Below are positions 26,900 to 35,822 of a stretch of DNA of 64,000 nucleotides, one piece after another; within the stretch, counting starts at the first letter, position 1; every line of letters begins with the position of its first letter. The notes under the pieces are model-generated. The model was not told where the DNA came from. It searched no databases and saw nothing but the letters and a program-made list of their open reading frames with translations. The stretch spans positions 107,231-171,230 of the forward strand of contig JAHHIB010000003.1 of NCBI GenBank assembly GCA_019359075.1. Reading direction: 5' to 3'. A program made the position numbers and the translations under genes. This DNA is from Kalymmatonema hyalinum WJT4-NPBG1 (GTDB taxonomy: Bacteria; Cyanobacteriota; Cyanobacteriia; Cyanobacteriales; Nostocaceae).

Positions 26900-27721
26900 A
26901 TGGTTTGGCCTTTTAAGCCTAGATTTCGTAAACAAATTGCTCGTATTGAAATTACAGGTGCGATTGCCAGTGGGACTCGCAAGCATGTATTAGAAGCGCT
27001 GAAAACTGTAGAAGAAAGAAAATTTCCAGCGTTACTGCTGAGGATTGATAGTCCTGGCGGGACAGTGGGAGATTCCCAAGAAATCTACAGCGCCTTAAAG
27101 CGGTTGCGTGAGAAAGTAAAAATTGTTGCTAGTTTTGGCAACATTTCTGCTTCTGGTGGAGTTTACATCGGCATGGGAGCGCAACATATCATGGCTAACC
27201 CTGGTACGATTACAGGTAGCATTGGTGTGATTTTGCGTGGTAATAACTTGGAACGCTTGTTGCAAAAAATCGGTGTTTCCTTCAAGGTCATCAAGTCTGG
27301 TCCCTATAAAGACATTTTGGCGTTTGACCGAGAACTAACGGAACCAGAACAAAACATTTTGCAAGAATTAATTGACACGAGTTACCAGCAGTTTGTCCAG
27401 ACAGTAGCTGATGCGCGTTCCTTGGGGGTGGAAACTGTGAGAAGTTTCGCTGATGGTCGGATTTTTACTGGACAGCAAGCCGTAGAGTTAGGTATTGTAG
27501 ATCGTCTGGGAACAGAGGAGGATGCTCGTCGTTGGGCAGCCGAACTGGTTGAGCTTGATCCTGAAAAAACTCCCGTCTACACCTTAGAAGAACGCAAACC
27601 TCTGTTAAGTCGCATCTTGCCAGGAAGTCGTCAAGTTTCTTCAGGGCTTGGGGCTGGTATTAACTGGGTGGAATTTGAAGTGTCTACCAATGGTTTGCCC
27701 TTATGGATGTATAGACCATAA
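26900..27721 (+). CDS. sppA: Signal peptide peptidase SppA (short form)
   Basis: 273 residues. Serine/lysine protease of the S49 family that degrades leftover signal peptides in the membrane. Motifs: LLLRIDSPGGTVGDSQEIYS, the nucleophile Ser in NISASGGVYIGMGAQHIMAN, GTITGSIGVILRGNN, and the general-base Lys in KVIKSGPYKDILAFDRELTE. This is the single-domain, non-duplicated form that assembles as an octamer in other bacteria. No clear N-terminal transmembrane anchor, so it may be soluble or peripheral. aroH follows after ~95 bp of repeat-rich spacer. Confidence 0.95.
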   Translation: MVWPFKPRFRKQIARIEITGAIASGTRKHVLEALKTVEERKFPALLLRIDSPGGTVGDSQEIYSALKRLREKVKIVASFGNISASGGVYIGMGAQHIMANPGTITGSIGVILRGNNLERLLQKIGVSFKVIKSGPYKDILAFDRELTEPEQNILQELIDTSYQQFVQTVADARSLGVETVRSFADGRIFTGQQAVELGIVDRLGTEEDARRWAAELVELDPEKTPVYTLEERKPLLSRILPGSRQVSSGLGAGINWVEFEVSTNGLPLWMYRP

Positions 27722-27800
27722 ATGGTTATGAGTCATGAGTCAAAGGACAAATGACTAATGACTCATAACTGATAATTAATGACTAATGACTCATAACTAA
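27722..27800. repeat. Short tandem/inverted repeats between sppA and aroH
   Basis: Composed of TGACTAATGACTCATAACT units present twice and relatives (ATGAGTCATGAGTCA). It resembles the spacer between hmpD and hmpE. Confidence 0.6.
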
Positions 27801-27815
27801 ATGGAGGATTTTTTT

Positions 27816-28199
27816 GTGGAGTGGCGAATGTGGGCTATTCGCGGAGCAACAACCGTTCCAGAAAATACGGTTGAAGCAATGCGAGAAGCTGTGATGGAAC
27901 TACTAGATGAACTGGAAAAACGGAATCAATTGCATCCTACAGATATTATTAGTATGACTTTCTCAGTCACACGCGATTTAAATGCTACTTTTCCTGCTGC
28001 AATTGCACGTTCACGCCGTCATTGGGACAATGTACCCATGTTGGATGTACAGGAAATGCACGTTGATGGCAGCTTAGAGCGCTGCATCCGGTTTTTAGGT
28101 CACGCCTATCTGCCTGCCTCCGCCCAAATTTACCATACGTATTTGCGTCACGCCGAAAAGTTACGTCCTGACTGGAATATGCGCCAGCCTTTATCGTAG
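27816..28199 (+). CDS. aroH: Chorismate mutase, AroH class
   Basis: 127 residues. Converts chorismate to prephenate for phenylalanine and tyrosine synthesis. AroH-type features: WAIRGATTVPENTVEAMREA at the start, DIISMTFSVTRDLNATFPAA (active-site region) and the Arg-containing RSRRHWDNVPMLDVQEMHV; the C-terminal LERCIRFLGHAYLPA also fits. I choose GTG 27816 because GGAGGA lies 8 nt upstream, inside an in-frame ATG at 27801 that would otherwise be the start. Confidence 0.93.
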   Translation: MEWRMWAIRGATTVPENTVEAMREAVMELLDELEKRNQLHPTDIISMTFSVTRDLNATFPAAIARSRRHWDNVPMLDVQEMHVDGSLERCIRFLGHAYLPASAQIYHTYLRHAEKLRPDWNMRQPLS

Positions 28200-28210
28200 G
28201 ATGACACGTT

Positions 28211-29183
28211 TTAGTACTTAATAATCACAAATAGTTTGGTGGTTATTGGATAAGTACTGTTTTTGATGACTTGCGTGTTGATTTGATTGCGCTTTCGCGG
28301 GCATTGCTCCCTCGGTACTAAGGGTTCACGGTAGGGAGGAACAAGCTGCGTGGAAACCAGACCCAACGGCAAAGGCTTTACCGTACATTCAAGTACTACG
28401 ACTCTACCACAAGCGTAATACAGACCGCCAGGGGTTTAGCTTAACCGACGCAGTGCCTCTGTAGTGGAGTAGACATACTGAACATTAGAGATCAGTGCTT
28501 GTTCTAAGACCCGCTTACCAGAGAGTAATACCGTGTCTGCATTCTCTGGGTACTCAGAGAAAGGAGCGATCGCCAGGTCTGGTCCACCCACCTGTTTCCA
28601 GTTAGTTATCTGCCCCAGATAAATCTGCTGCAAATGCTTAACGGTTAAGCCAGGCACTTTAAGTGCCTGGTTAACCACTACCGCTATCCCATCAATGCCA
28701 ACCTGGCGTTGCTCAAGTGTAAAGCCTTGCTGTTCAGCCATAGCAGATTCTTCAGGTGTGAGGGAACGCGAGGATTGAGCGAAGTCTAATTCCCCGTTCA
28801 GCAACATTTGAATTCCCGCTTTAGAACCGGGGCTGTCGTTAGTGGGATTTATATAGCGCAGCTGTAGTTCCCGGCGAGAACCCTGGATTTGAGAATCTAC
28901 CAGTTGCCGCATTGGTGCCCAAGCTGTGCTTCCACCATATTTAAATGTTCCGATGCGAGTATCCGTAACGGTCTTAAAAGTTGAAGTAGCAGGAACAGAG
29001 GCAGTGTTTGCACCTTCTGTTGAGGAAGAGACAGGACTTTTATCAACCCCATAAGCGTGGTCTTAGCCATAACCACAGTCGACCAATGATTACAATTGTA
29101 AGTAGCTCGCCAATGATCAGACCTCTGATCATCTGTACGGCATCTTTGTTGAGTGGGATGCTTCTTTTGCTATCCTGCTTCAT
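28211..29183 (-). pseudogene. PstS-like phosphate-binding protein, broken by frameshift, stop and truncation
   Basis: The frame starts at ATG 29183 with a membrane anchor (MIRGLIIGELLTIVIIGRLW). Skipping one base in the GGGG run at 29047-29050 moves to the next frame, which continues through GTFKYGGSTAWAPMRQLVDS, INPTNDSPGSKAGIQMLLNG, ELDFAQSSRSLTPEE and GIDGIAVVVNQAL. An in-frame TAA (28436-28438) interrupts it, yet family-like sequence resumes in the same frame (PGGLYY, ECTVKPLPLG, VPPYREPLVPREQCPRKRNQ) until TAA 28211-28213, which cuts off the usual C-terminus. Normal members are longer. The neighbour at 29434 is a divergently oriented Ser/Thr kinase. Confidence 0.85.
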
Positions 29184-29433
29184 CTTTTATGTCCCTGTCA
29201 TTTTATGGGTTCAGAATAGGATGAAGTGAACACTTAACCTAATTTTCTGGTTCACTTGCTCATTTCACCTCTTTTCCAAACCTCTTACAACCGTTAGATG
29301 GACTCTTGATCAAGTTTAGAAAGGGCTTTCGGTAATTTCCGGCAATTTTGTATGAGAAAAACTATATATTAATTTTATAGATAGATTCTATTTAAGTAAA
29401 TTTATTTAATACAACCGTTAGGTAGATCGTAAC

Positions 29434-30663
29434 ATGTTAACCTTACAAGGGGAGCGTTACAAGGTTGTTCAAGTTTTAAGTCAAGGTATATTTTGTCAAA
29501 CCTACTTGGTTGAAGACAGCCACCTAGCCGAGCGTCCCACCCGCGTCGTCAAACATTTCTTACCGAGCAGTCAATGTCCTATCCCAGTGGAAATACGCAG
29601 GCGGCTCTTTACCCGAGAAGTAGAAGCCCTGAAAAAACTGGACAACTATGACCTGGTTCCTCATCTTTTAACTCATTTTGAAGACAACCTTGAGTTCTAC
29701 TTGGTGCAAGAGTTTATTGAAGGGCATCCCCTCAATGTGGAACTGTCGGCTGGTCATCGCTGGTCTGAAAGCAAAGTTTTTCAACTATTGCAAGAAATAT
29801 TGGACATCCTGGATTTTGTTCACAGCTACGGGCTGATCCACAGAGATGTCAAGCCCAGTAATATTATTAGACGAAAGCAGGACAATCGGTTAGTCCTAAT
29901 TGATTTTGGTGCTGTCAAGCCAATCTGGAATCAATTGCTTAGAAGTCAAGGAAAAAATTCCAACTTCATTCCCGTTGAATACACCACCATTGCTATCGGT
30001 ACACCGGGTTATATGCCTCATGAGCAAGAGCGAGGCAAACCACGCCCCAATAGTGATATCTATGCCTTAGGAATGATTGGCATCCAAGCTCTAACGGGAG
30101 TACATCCAACACAATTACCAGAAGACCGCAACACAGGTGAGATTATCTGGGAACACTTAGCTGAAGTTAATACTGGGCTAGCTTCAGTACTCAATAAGAT
30201 GGTGCACTACCACTTTAAAGACCGATACAATTCGGCAAAAGAAGCACTGGAGGCACTCCTACCACTCACTCATCTCTACACGCCAACACAGGAAGCCCCT
30301 ACTTTACCATTAATCAACGTTACATTTGAGCCTCAAACCCCCTTATCTGAGCAGAACATTAACCAAATGTTTGGGGGCAAGCTATCAGGACGACTCAACA
30401 ACCACCAAACAAGCGATGGTGCAGAATCAGAGACGCTTCTGCCACCAACTCATCTCTATAAGCCAACACGGCAGGAGACTCCTACTCCACCACTAGAAAA
30501 CGATCAGGCTATTTCTCCTCACAAACTCGCTTTACTCATTGGTTTAATATTAGGCGTGGGTTCTGGTCTCATTCTCATGGTTGTGACCTACTGGTCTGTG
30601 CAGATTATTACTGATCCTAAGATCCAAAACTCCACACCTCAATCCCCAGGAGTCTCCCGTTAA
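29434..30663 (+). CDS. Membrane-anchored Ser/Thr protein kinase
   Basis: 409 residues. Hanks-type kinase domain ~9-275: Lys40 in RVVKHF, catalytic HRDVKPSN (Asp138), LIDFGAVK (Asp157 of DFG), and GTPGYMPHEQ with DIYALGMIGIQALTG. The glycine loop is weak (SQGIFCQTYLV). A linker with two similar THLYxPTxxEAPTxPL segments (~284 and ~352) precedes a single transmembrane helix (LALLIGLILGVGSGLILMVV) near residue 365-390 and a short tail. So the kinase faces the cytoplasm with almost nothing outside. Substrate unknown. The neighbouring binding-protein pseudogene may have been a functional partner, which is inference. Confidence 0.92.
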   Translation: MLTLQGERYKVVQVLSQGIFCQTYLVEDSHLAERPTRVVKHFLPSSQCPIPVEIRRRLFTREVEALKKLDNYDLVPHLLTHFEDNLEFYLVQEFIEGHPLNVELSAGHRWSESKVFQLLQEILDILDFVHSYGLIHRDVKPSNIIRRKQDNRLVLIDFGAVKPIWNQLLRSQGKNSNFIPVEYTTIAIGTPGYMPHEQERGKPRPNSDIYALGMIGIQALTGVHPTQLPEDRNTGEIIWEHLAEVNTGLASVLNKMVHYHFKDRYNSAKEALEALLPLTHLYTPTQEAPTLPLINVTFEPQTPLSEQNINQMFGGKLSGRLNNHQTSDGAESETLLPPTHLYKPTRQETPTPPLENDQAISPHKLALLIGLILGVGSGLILMVVTYWSVQIITDPKIQNSTPQSPGVSR

Positions 30664-30694
30664 TGTTTGGTAGGTATAACGGCCTACTCTTCGT

Positions 30695-30820
30695 TTATAG
30701 TTGCCTTTGTTTGCTTAGTGATTGCTGATTATTGTATGGGATACTATCTCTGTGAATGAGAAACGCTACAATCCCCACAATAACTAAGTTAATCACTAGA
30801 AGCCCAATAGCACTCCACAT
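30695..30820 (-). CDS. Possible small membrane protein (41 aa)
   Basis: Short frame just downstream of crtR (62 bp gap, same strand). It encodes MWSAIGLLVINLVIVGIVAF, one transmembrane helix, then a polar tail rich in Gln, Ser and Lys. No clear ribosome-binding site. The composition fits a single-pass small protein, but chance cannot be excluded. Confidence 0.3.
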   Translation of the reverse strand: MWSAIGLLVINLVIVGIVAFLIHRDSIPYNNQQSLSKQRQL

Positions 30821-30882
30821 CCAAATTTTATCTTTAAGTTACCAGGGTGTGAATAGAAATAAGCCTGTCTTCCCTCCCCTTG

Positions 30883-31782
30883 CTAATTTTCAGGTGATTT
30901 GTGGTGCTCAAACCGAATTCCTAAAAAAATGTCATAAACAAACTGCCAAAAGTCTTTTTTTTGCAGTAGACCTGAAGTTTGATAACAGCCTTTTTCATCT
31001 AAAAGGGGCTTCATCAAATAATATGTGGGCTGGTAATTATACCACGGAATAGAAGGCCACAAATGATGAATTAAATGATAATTTTGCCCCATGATCAGGA
31101 AATTCAGAATTGAGTTAGGATAGACGCGAGCATTTTTCCAGCGATCGCGCTCTTGGTGAGGACGATGGGGTAGATAATCAAAAAATAAACCCAGTGCTAA
31201 CCCGACAACGGCAGAAGGAATGAACCAAAAATTGAGAACGTAGCCCAAAAAGTGGTATTGAATTGAGATACAGAAAATTGCAACAACAAACAAGCGGCTG
31301 AGAAACCATTCCAGTAGCTCATATTTGCGCCATAGTTGCCGCTTAAAGAAAAACACCTCGTGGTATAAAAAGCGGACTGGAAGCAACCACAAAGGACCAC
31401 CTGTGGAAACATAATGATCTGGGTCGTTTTCTGGGTCGTTGACATGGGCATGATGCTGCAAATGCACCCGTGTAAACACTGGGAAGACAAAAGTCAGCAT
31501 CAGGGCACTGCCATGTCCTAAAATGGCGTTAATAACTCGGTTACGATGGGCAGACTGGTGGCAGGCGTCGTGAATCACGGTTCCTGCAATGTGTAAAGCC
31601 AGAGTATTTGCAGTAAAGCACAACCAGTGCGGCCATTGCCAAACCCAGTAACCAAAGTTAGACGAAACAAATATTCCCGCAGATGCCAAAAACATCAGCA
31701 GCGTCGGATTAAAATCACCCGGGGGCGCTAAAAATTCCTTTGGCGGGATTGTCAGTGGCTTCTGTGCCTCCGACATTAGCAT
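30883..31782 (-). CDS. crtR: Beta-carotene hydroxylase
   Basis: 299 residues, membrane di-iron enzyme of the fatty-acid desaturase superfamily. Hydroxylates beta-ionone rings to form zeaxanthin and, in some strains, acts on deoxymyxol. The histidine boxes are HDACHQSAH, HLQHHAHVNDPENDPDH and HLIHHLWPS. The surrounding sequence (KEFLAPPGDFNPTLL, GQNYHLIHHLWPSIPWYNYQ) matches cyanobacterial CrtR closely, unlike CrtW ketolases. ATG 31782 has GGAG upstream; a second ATG two codons later is also possible. No other carotenoid gene nearby. Confidence 0.94.
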   Translation of the reverse strand: MLMSEAQKPLTIPPKEFLAPPGDFNPTLLMFLASAGIFVSSNFGYWVWQWPHWLCFTANTLALHIAGTVIHDACHQSAHRNRVINAILGHGSALMLTFVFPVFTRVHLQHHAHVNDPENDPDHYVSTGGPLWLLPVRFLYHEVFFFKRQLWRKYELLEWFLSRLFVVAIFCISIQYHFLGYVLNFWFIPSAVVGLALGLFFDYLPHRPHQERDRWKNARVYPNSILNFLIMGQNYHLIHHLWPSIPWYNYQPTYYLMKPLLDEKGCYQTSGLLQKKDFWQFVYDIFLGIRFEHHKSPEN

Positions 31783-32171
31783 TATGAACTCCTTGTTGCT
31801 TTACTTAAGATGTAGTATCTAGATAATGCCACTTTTCTATAAGGAAAGTGAACTTTTGCAGTACATAATAACGAATAATAAATTTATGTGTAGCAAGATT
31901 TATCTACTTCTTTACAGATCAGCAGCCCAATAACGGTATGATTTCAACAGACTCTAAGCTTTTGCTGAGTAGTGAAATATAAAAAGAGGACAAGGCGAAC
32001 TAGGGGGATCAGCAAAAGCTTAGAGGAATTGTCTACCTTGTCTCCCCCGCCTCCCCTTCACTCCCCACGCCTGCGATCTACCAGCTTTAATGATTGATTC
32101 AGCAGCAACAGACATACATGTGTCTCCTAAATTAGGATGATTCCCTGAGTAGCTCCCTAGATTCAGCTTTT
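31783..32171. promoter_or_regulatory. Divergent region upstream of crtR and pyk
   Basis: 389 bp. No gene. It must carry both promoters. It contains the strong inverted repeat at 31952-32025 described separately and a TTGTCTCCCCCGCCTCCCC tract near 32038. Confidence 0.45.
31952..32025. repeat. 17-bp perfect inverted repeat upstream of pyk
   Basis: CTCTAAGCTTTTGCTGA (31952-31968) and its exact reverse complement TCAGCAAAAGCTTAGAG (32009-32025) are separated by 40 bp. It ends 146 bp before pyk. It could be a small repeat element or a transcript structure. Confidence 0.75.
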
Positions 32172-33941
32172 ATGCAACTAAAAGATTCTATCCGCCGAAC
32201 AAAAATTGTCGCCACAATTGGTCCTGCTACCAGCAGCCCAGAAACGCTAAAAGCTCTGATTGAAGCTGGTGCAACAACACTGCGGCTAAACTTCTCTCAC
32301 GGGACTCATGCTGATCATCAGCGTAATATTCGCCTCATTCGGCAAACTGCCTTTGAATTGAATAAACCGGTAGCCATCCTGCAAGACTTGCAAGGACCCA
32401 AAATTCGCTTGGGGAAGTTTGAAAACGGATCTATAGTCCTGGCAAAAGGCGATCGCTTCACCTTAACCAATCGTCCGGTTGTCGGCACACAGGAAATCAG
32501 CTGCGTCACGTACGATTATTTGGCAGACGAAGTCCCTGTAGGGGCAAGAATCCTCCTAGATGATGGGCGCGTGGAAATGCTGGTAGAGGAGATTAACCGC
32601 GAAAAAGGCGATTTGCACTGTCGCCTCACTGTCGGTGGAACGCTTTCAAACAACAAAGGCGTGAACTTTCCCGGAGTTTACCTGTCGATTAAAGCAATGA
32701 CCGACAAAGACCGCGAGGATCTCATGTTCGGTCTCGATCAGGGTGTGGACTGGGTGGCACTTTCCTTTGTCCGTAACCCCCAAGACATGATAGAAATTAA
32801 AGAACTCATTTCCACTACAGGCAAACAAGTGCCAGTCATTGCCAAAATTGAAAAGCACGAAGCCATTGAACAAATGGAAGCTGTTCTGGCTTTGTGTGAT
32901 GGGGTGATGGTGGCAAGAGGCGACTTAGGTGTAGAACTTCCAGCAGAGGATGTGCCTGTCCTGCAAAAGCGGCTGATTGCAACTGCCAATCGCATGGGGA
33001 TCCCCATCATCACCGCCACCCAAATGTTAGACAGCATGGTTAGTAATCCCCGTCCGACTCGCGCCGAAGTGTCAGATGTGGCAAATGCGATTTTAGATGG
33101 TACGGATGCAGTCATGCTCTCGAATGAAACTGCTGTTGGCAAATTTCCAGTTGAAGCTGTAGCGACGATGGCGCGAATTGCCGAACGCATAGAACAAGAG
33201 GTGGCACTTCACACAAACCCAAATCAAGCAAGAGACACCAAACGTTCCATTCCTAATGCCATCAGCCAAGCTGTCGGTCAAATTGCAGAACAGTTGGGAG
33301 CTGCAGCGATTATGACTTTGACGCAAACAGGAGCGACAGCACGCAATGTCTCCAAGTTTCGTCCCCAAACACCCATTTTGGCAGTGACACCCCACGTGAA
33401 TGTAGCGCGACAGTTACAACTTGTATGGGGCGTCAAACCGTTGTTGATGTTAGAACTACCTTCGACCGGTCAGACATTCCAAGCAGCTATCAATGTAGCT
33501 CAAGAGAGAGAACTCTTGTCTCAGGGCGATTTGGTAGTCATGACAGCTGGGACTCTCCAGGGAGTTTCCGGGTCAACAGATTTGATTAAAGTTGAAGTTG
33601 TGACGGCGGTACTCGGTCAGGGAATTGGACTGGGACAAGGTTCTGTAAGTGGTCGCGCACGAGTGGCTCTCACTGGCATGGATGCCAGTAACTTTAATCA
33701 CGGAGATATTTTGGTTGCCTCAGGTACAAGTGCTGATTTTGTTGACGCAATTCGCAAAGCTGCCGGAATTATTACTGAAGAAGAAAGTCTCACTAGCCAT
33801 GCAGCGGTGATTGGCTTACGTCTTGGTGTGCCAGTGATCGTTGGAGTTAAAAAGGCGACACAAGTGATTCGGGATGGAGCTATTTTGACTATGGATATGC
33901 AACGCGGCTTAATTTACTCTGGAGCAGTAGGAACGCCGTAG
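32172..33941 (+). CDS. pyk: Pyruvate kinase with C-terminal PEP-utilising domain
   Basis: 589 residues. Converts phosphoenolpyruvate and ADP to pyruvate and ATP. TIM barrel with TKIVATIGPATSS, RLNFSHGTH, PVAILQDLQGPKIRLGKF, the catalytic region VPVIAKIEKHEAIEQMEAVL, MVARGDLGVELPAEDVP and ATQMLDSMVSNPRPTRAEVS. The allosteric domain follows. The extra C-terminal ~100 residues carry the phosphohistidine-type motif EEESLTSHAAVIGLRLGVPV, as in many cyanobacterial and Bacillus-type enzymes. ATG 32172 is the only good start. Confidence 0.97.
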   Translation: MQLKDSIRRTKIVATIGPATSSPETLKALIEAGATTLRLNFSHGTHADHQRNIRLIRQTAFELNKPVAILQDLQGPKIRLGKFENGSIVLAKGDRFTLTNRPVVGTQEISCVTYDYLADEVPVGARILLDDGRVEMLVEEINREKGDLHCRLTVGGTLSNNKGVNFPGVYLSIKAMTDKDREDLMFGLDQGVDWVALSFVRNPQDMIEIKELISTTGKQVPVIAKIEKHEAIEQMEAVLALCDGVMVARGDLGVELPAEDVPVLQKRLIATANRMGIPIITATQMLDSMVSNPRPTRAEVSDVANAILDGTDAVMLSNETAVGKFPVEAVATMARIAERIEQEVALHTNPNQARDTKRSIPNAISQAVGQIAEQLGAAAIMTLTQTGATARNVSKFRPQTPILAVTPHVNVARQLQLVWGVKPLLMLELPSTGQTFQAAINVAQERELLSQGDLVVMTAGTLQGVSGSTDLIKVEVVTAVLGQGIGLGQGSVSGRARVALTGMDASNFNHGDILVASGTSADFVDAIRKAAGIITEEESLTSHAAVIGLRLGVPVIVGVKKATQVIRDGAILTMDMQRGLIYSGAVGTP

Positions 33942-33958
33942 CAAGTACCAAGTAGAAG

Positions 33959-34380
33959 TTATGAAGTGCAGATAAAGCGAGCCTCCTCCACTGCTGTATT
34001 AGTTTTCAAATAATCTTGCACAAGGTTACAACCATAAGCTAGTGCATCTACGTTAAGAATTCGCGGCAAATTCCACAGAATGAGTGTATTGTCATCACCC
34101 CCTGAGACCCGCAAAGTCCCGTCGCGGCTGATGGCAATTTCCCTAATTGCTGCGATATATAGCATTTGCAGCACAGTCTCAGAGTTTTTTGGTCTACGCC
34201 TGTATCCAACGACCATAATCGACTCAGTGTTTTGGTAGAAAGATCGGCGAGTTCGTTTAGAGAAAAGCGATCGCCGTTGTTCTGCGCCATCTCCATAGCC
34301 AGAATTCCTGCTTGTAGCCGCTTGAGCCCTATAGGAATCAGCACAATTCCCCGCCTTCTCCTAGTCTTAGATTGCTTCAT
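33959..34380 (-). pseudogene. WD40-repeat regulatory protein reduced to its two ends
   Basis: Two overlapping frames. From ATG 34380 the first encodes RRRGIVLIPIGLKRLQAGIL and NNGDRFSLNELADLSTKTLS, then SLDTGVDQKTLRLC. This is the N-terminal module of large cyanobacterial STAND/WD40 proteins. Near 34170 homology switches frame to the extreme C-terminus of a WD40 protein: AIREIAISRDGTLRVSGGDD, NTLILWNLPRILNVDALAYG, CNLVQDYLKTN. The several hundred residues normally in between are missing. Best explained as a large internal deletion that left a non-functional remnant. Confidence 0.75.
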
Positions 34381-34724
34381 GTCGCTAATTCTACCTGTTT
34401 TGTTCTTGTTATAGAAAAATATGGCTATCCTGAACTTTGAGCAGAATCATAGATTAGGGAAGCGCACTGTGTTGTGTGTCATTTCAATGCTCTTGTTGCA
34501 AAAGCATATCAAAATGACGGTTAGAGATGATTCTCTGACCTGAGTCATAGAAGAGGGTTATTAACCAACTCTTTTGTTAAGTGTCTCAACCAACTATAGT
34601 GTCATTTTTTAACCAGTTATTCAAGTGTTACTATAGTGTTGTTCAACTGTTAGTTGCATTTTTTCTTTACAAACATATTTATTTAACTGTTATTGAGCAG
34701 CTACTAAACTGTTGGTAATGCTAC
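34381..34724. promoter_or_regulatory. Intergenic region with recurring AAC-type motifs upstream of the WD40 remnant
   Basis: 344 bp, AT-rich. Between 34555 and 34720 related words recur: TTAACCAACT, CAACCAACTATAGTG, TTAACCAGTT, TTACTATAGTGTT, CAACTGTTAG, TAACTGTTATT, AAACTGTTGG. They could be operator copies for the lost N-terminal DNA-binding-like module, or simply low-complexity DNA. Confidence 0.35.
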
Positions 34725-35822
34725 TTAAAGGTAGCGTGATAAAACTTCAACAGTAGCAAGCCCTGTTTTTTCCCAACTGAACTGACTTGCCCTGCTTATG
34801 CTTTGAGTCGAAAGCTGCTGACGCAATGCTGAATCAGTTGCAATTGTTTGCATCGCTTCAGTTATTTCCTCAACGTTGTAAGGATTGATAAGAAGAGCAG
34901 CGTCGCCAGCCACTTCTGGTAAAGATGAGAGGTTGGAAGTAATCACGGGAGTCCCGCAAGCCATTGCTTCGAGAACTGGGAAACCAAAACCCTCCCACAA
35001 ACTCGGAAAGACGAGGGCTGTAGCACCACAAATTATTTTCGGCAATTCACTGTAAGGAACATAGTTAAGGAATTTAACTTTATCGGTTATACCTAATTCC
35101 TCAATTTGCATTTGTAAGGCAGGAGTGAAGCGTTTATCTTGTGGTCCTGCTAACCACAATTCGTAGTCCTGATTATTAGATAATGCTGCAAAAGCGGTAA
35201 TGAGTCGATGTAGGTTTTTGTAGGAATCCTGTCGCCCAATGTAGAGAAAATAGGGACATCTTGTGAAGGGGGCATCTTGCCCGCCATTATTTAAATGAAG
35301 CGGGCGAAAATGATTGGCGTCGTATGCCAGAGGAATAGGAGTGATTTTGCTTGCCCGAATGTGATAAAAGTCGGTGATGTCCTTTGCTGTAGCATGGGAG
35401 TTGCAAATAATGTGTTGCGCTTGCGCAAGAACTTGGGGAACGTAGTAGCGCGAGAAATGCGTCAGTGGTGACAAGAGTTTGGGAAAGCGCAATGGTATCA
35501 AATCGTGAACCATCACAATATAACGGCAATCCGCATACAGTGGGGCTTCCGGAACAGGAGAAAATATAAGTTGAGATTTCAGGTTTTTATAGATTTTTGG
35601 CAGTTGAAATTGTGTCCATACAAGACGGTCAAAATGTCCTTTTGTTCCCTGAGCAGGCGTAAGATTATTAGGAATTGGATAACAGTTAAATTCAGGGTAG
35701 TTTTGTGCAGTTAATAAGGTGGGGTTAAGAGTTTTTAAATAAGGAAAAAGATTTCTGGCATAGTTGCTTATGCCTGTGGGTTGGGAAAAAAGAATGGATA
35801 AGTTAAATAATATTTTGCTCAT
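34725..35822 (-). CDS. Glycosyltransferase family 4
   Basis: 365 residues from ATG 35822 (an upstream in-frame start would lengthen the overlap with the Uma2 gene). GT-B fold: acceptor domain with [16 protein letters not shown], middle [20 protein letters not shown] and [13 protein letters not shown], donor-binding domain with [20 protein letters not shown] and the conserved [20 protein letters not shown] then [20 protein letters not shown]. Probably transfers a nucleotide-activated sugar during polysaccharide synthesis. It overlaps the Uma2 gene by 20 bp and belongs to the GT2-Uma2-GT4 group. Confidence 0.92.
   Translation of the reverse strand: MSKILFNLSILFSQPTGISNYARNLFPYLKTLNPTLLTAQNYPEFNCYPIPNNLTPAQGTKGHFDRLVWTQFQLPKIYKNLKSQLIFSPVPEAPLYADCRYIVMVHDLIPLRFPKLLSPLTHFSRYYVPQVLAQAQHIICNSHATAKDITDFYHIRASKITPIPLAYDANHFRPLHLNNGGQDAPFTRCPYFLYIGRQDSYKNLHRLITAFAALSNNQDYELWLAGPQDKRFTPALQMQIEELGITDKVKFLNYVPYSELPKIICGATALVFPSLWEGFGFPVLEAMACGTPVITSNLSSLPEVAGDAALLINPYNVEEITEAMQTIATDSALRQQLSTQSISRASQFSWEKTGLATVEVLSRYL

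Noticed and set aside
29008..29229. 73-codon plus-strand frame with a hydrophobic stretch
   Set aside because: It is the complement of the signal/anchor region of the binding-protein pseudogene, whose minus-strand frames show clear family similarity.
30756..31052. 98-codon plus-strand frame
   Set aside because: Overlaps the conserved C-terminus of crtR on the opposite strand; no independent support.
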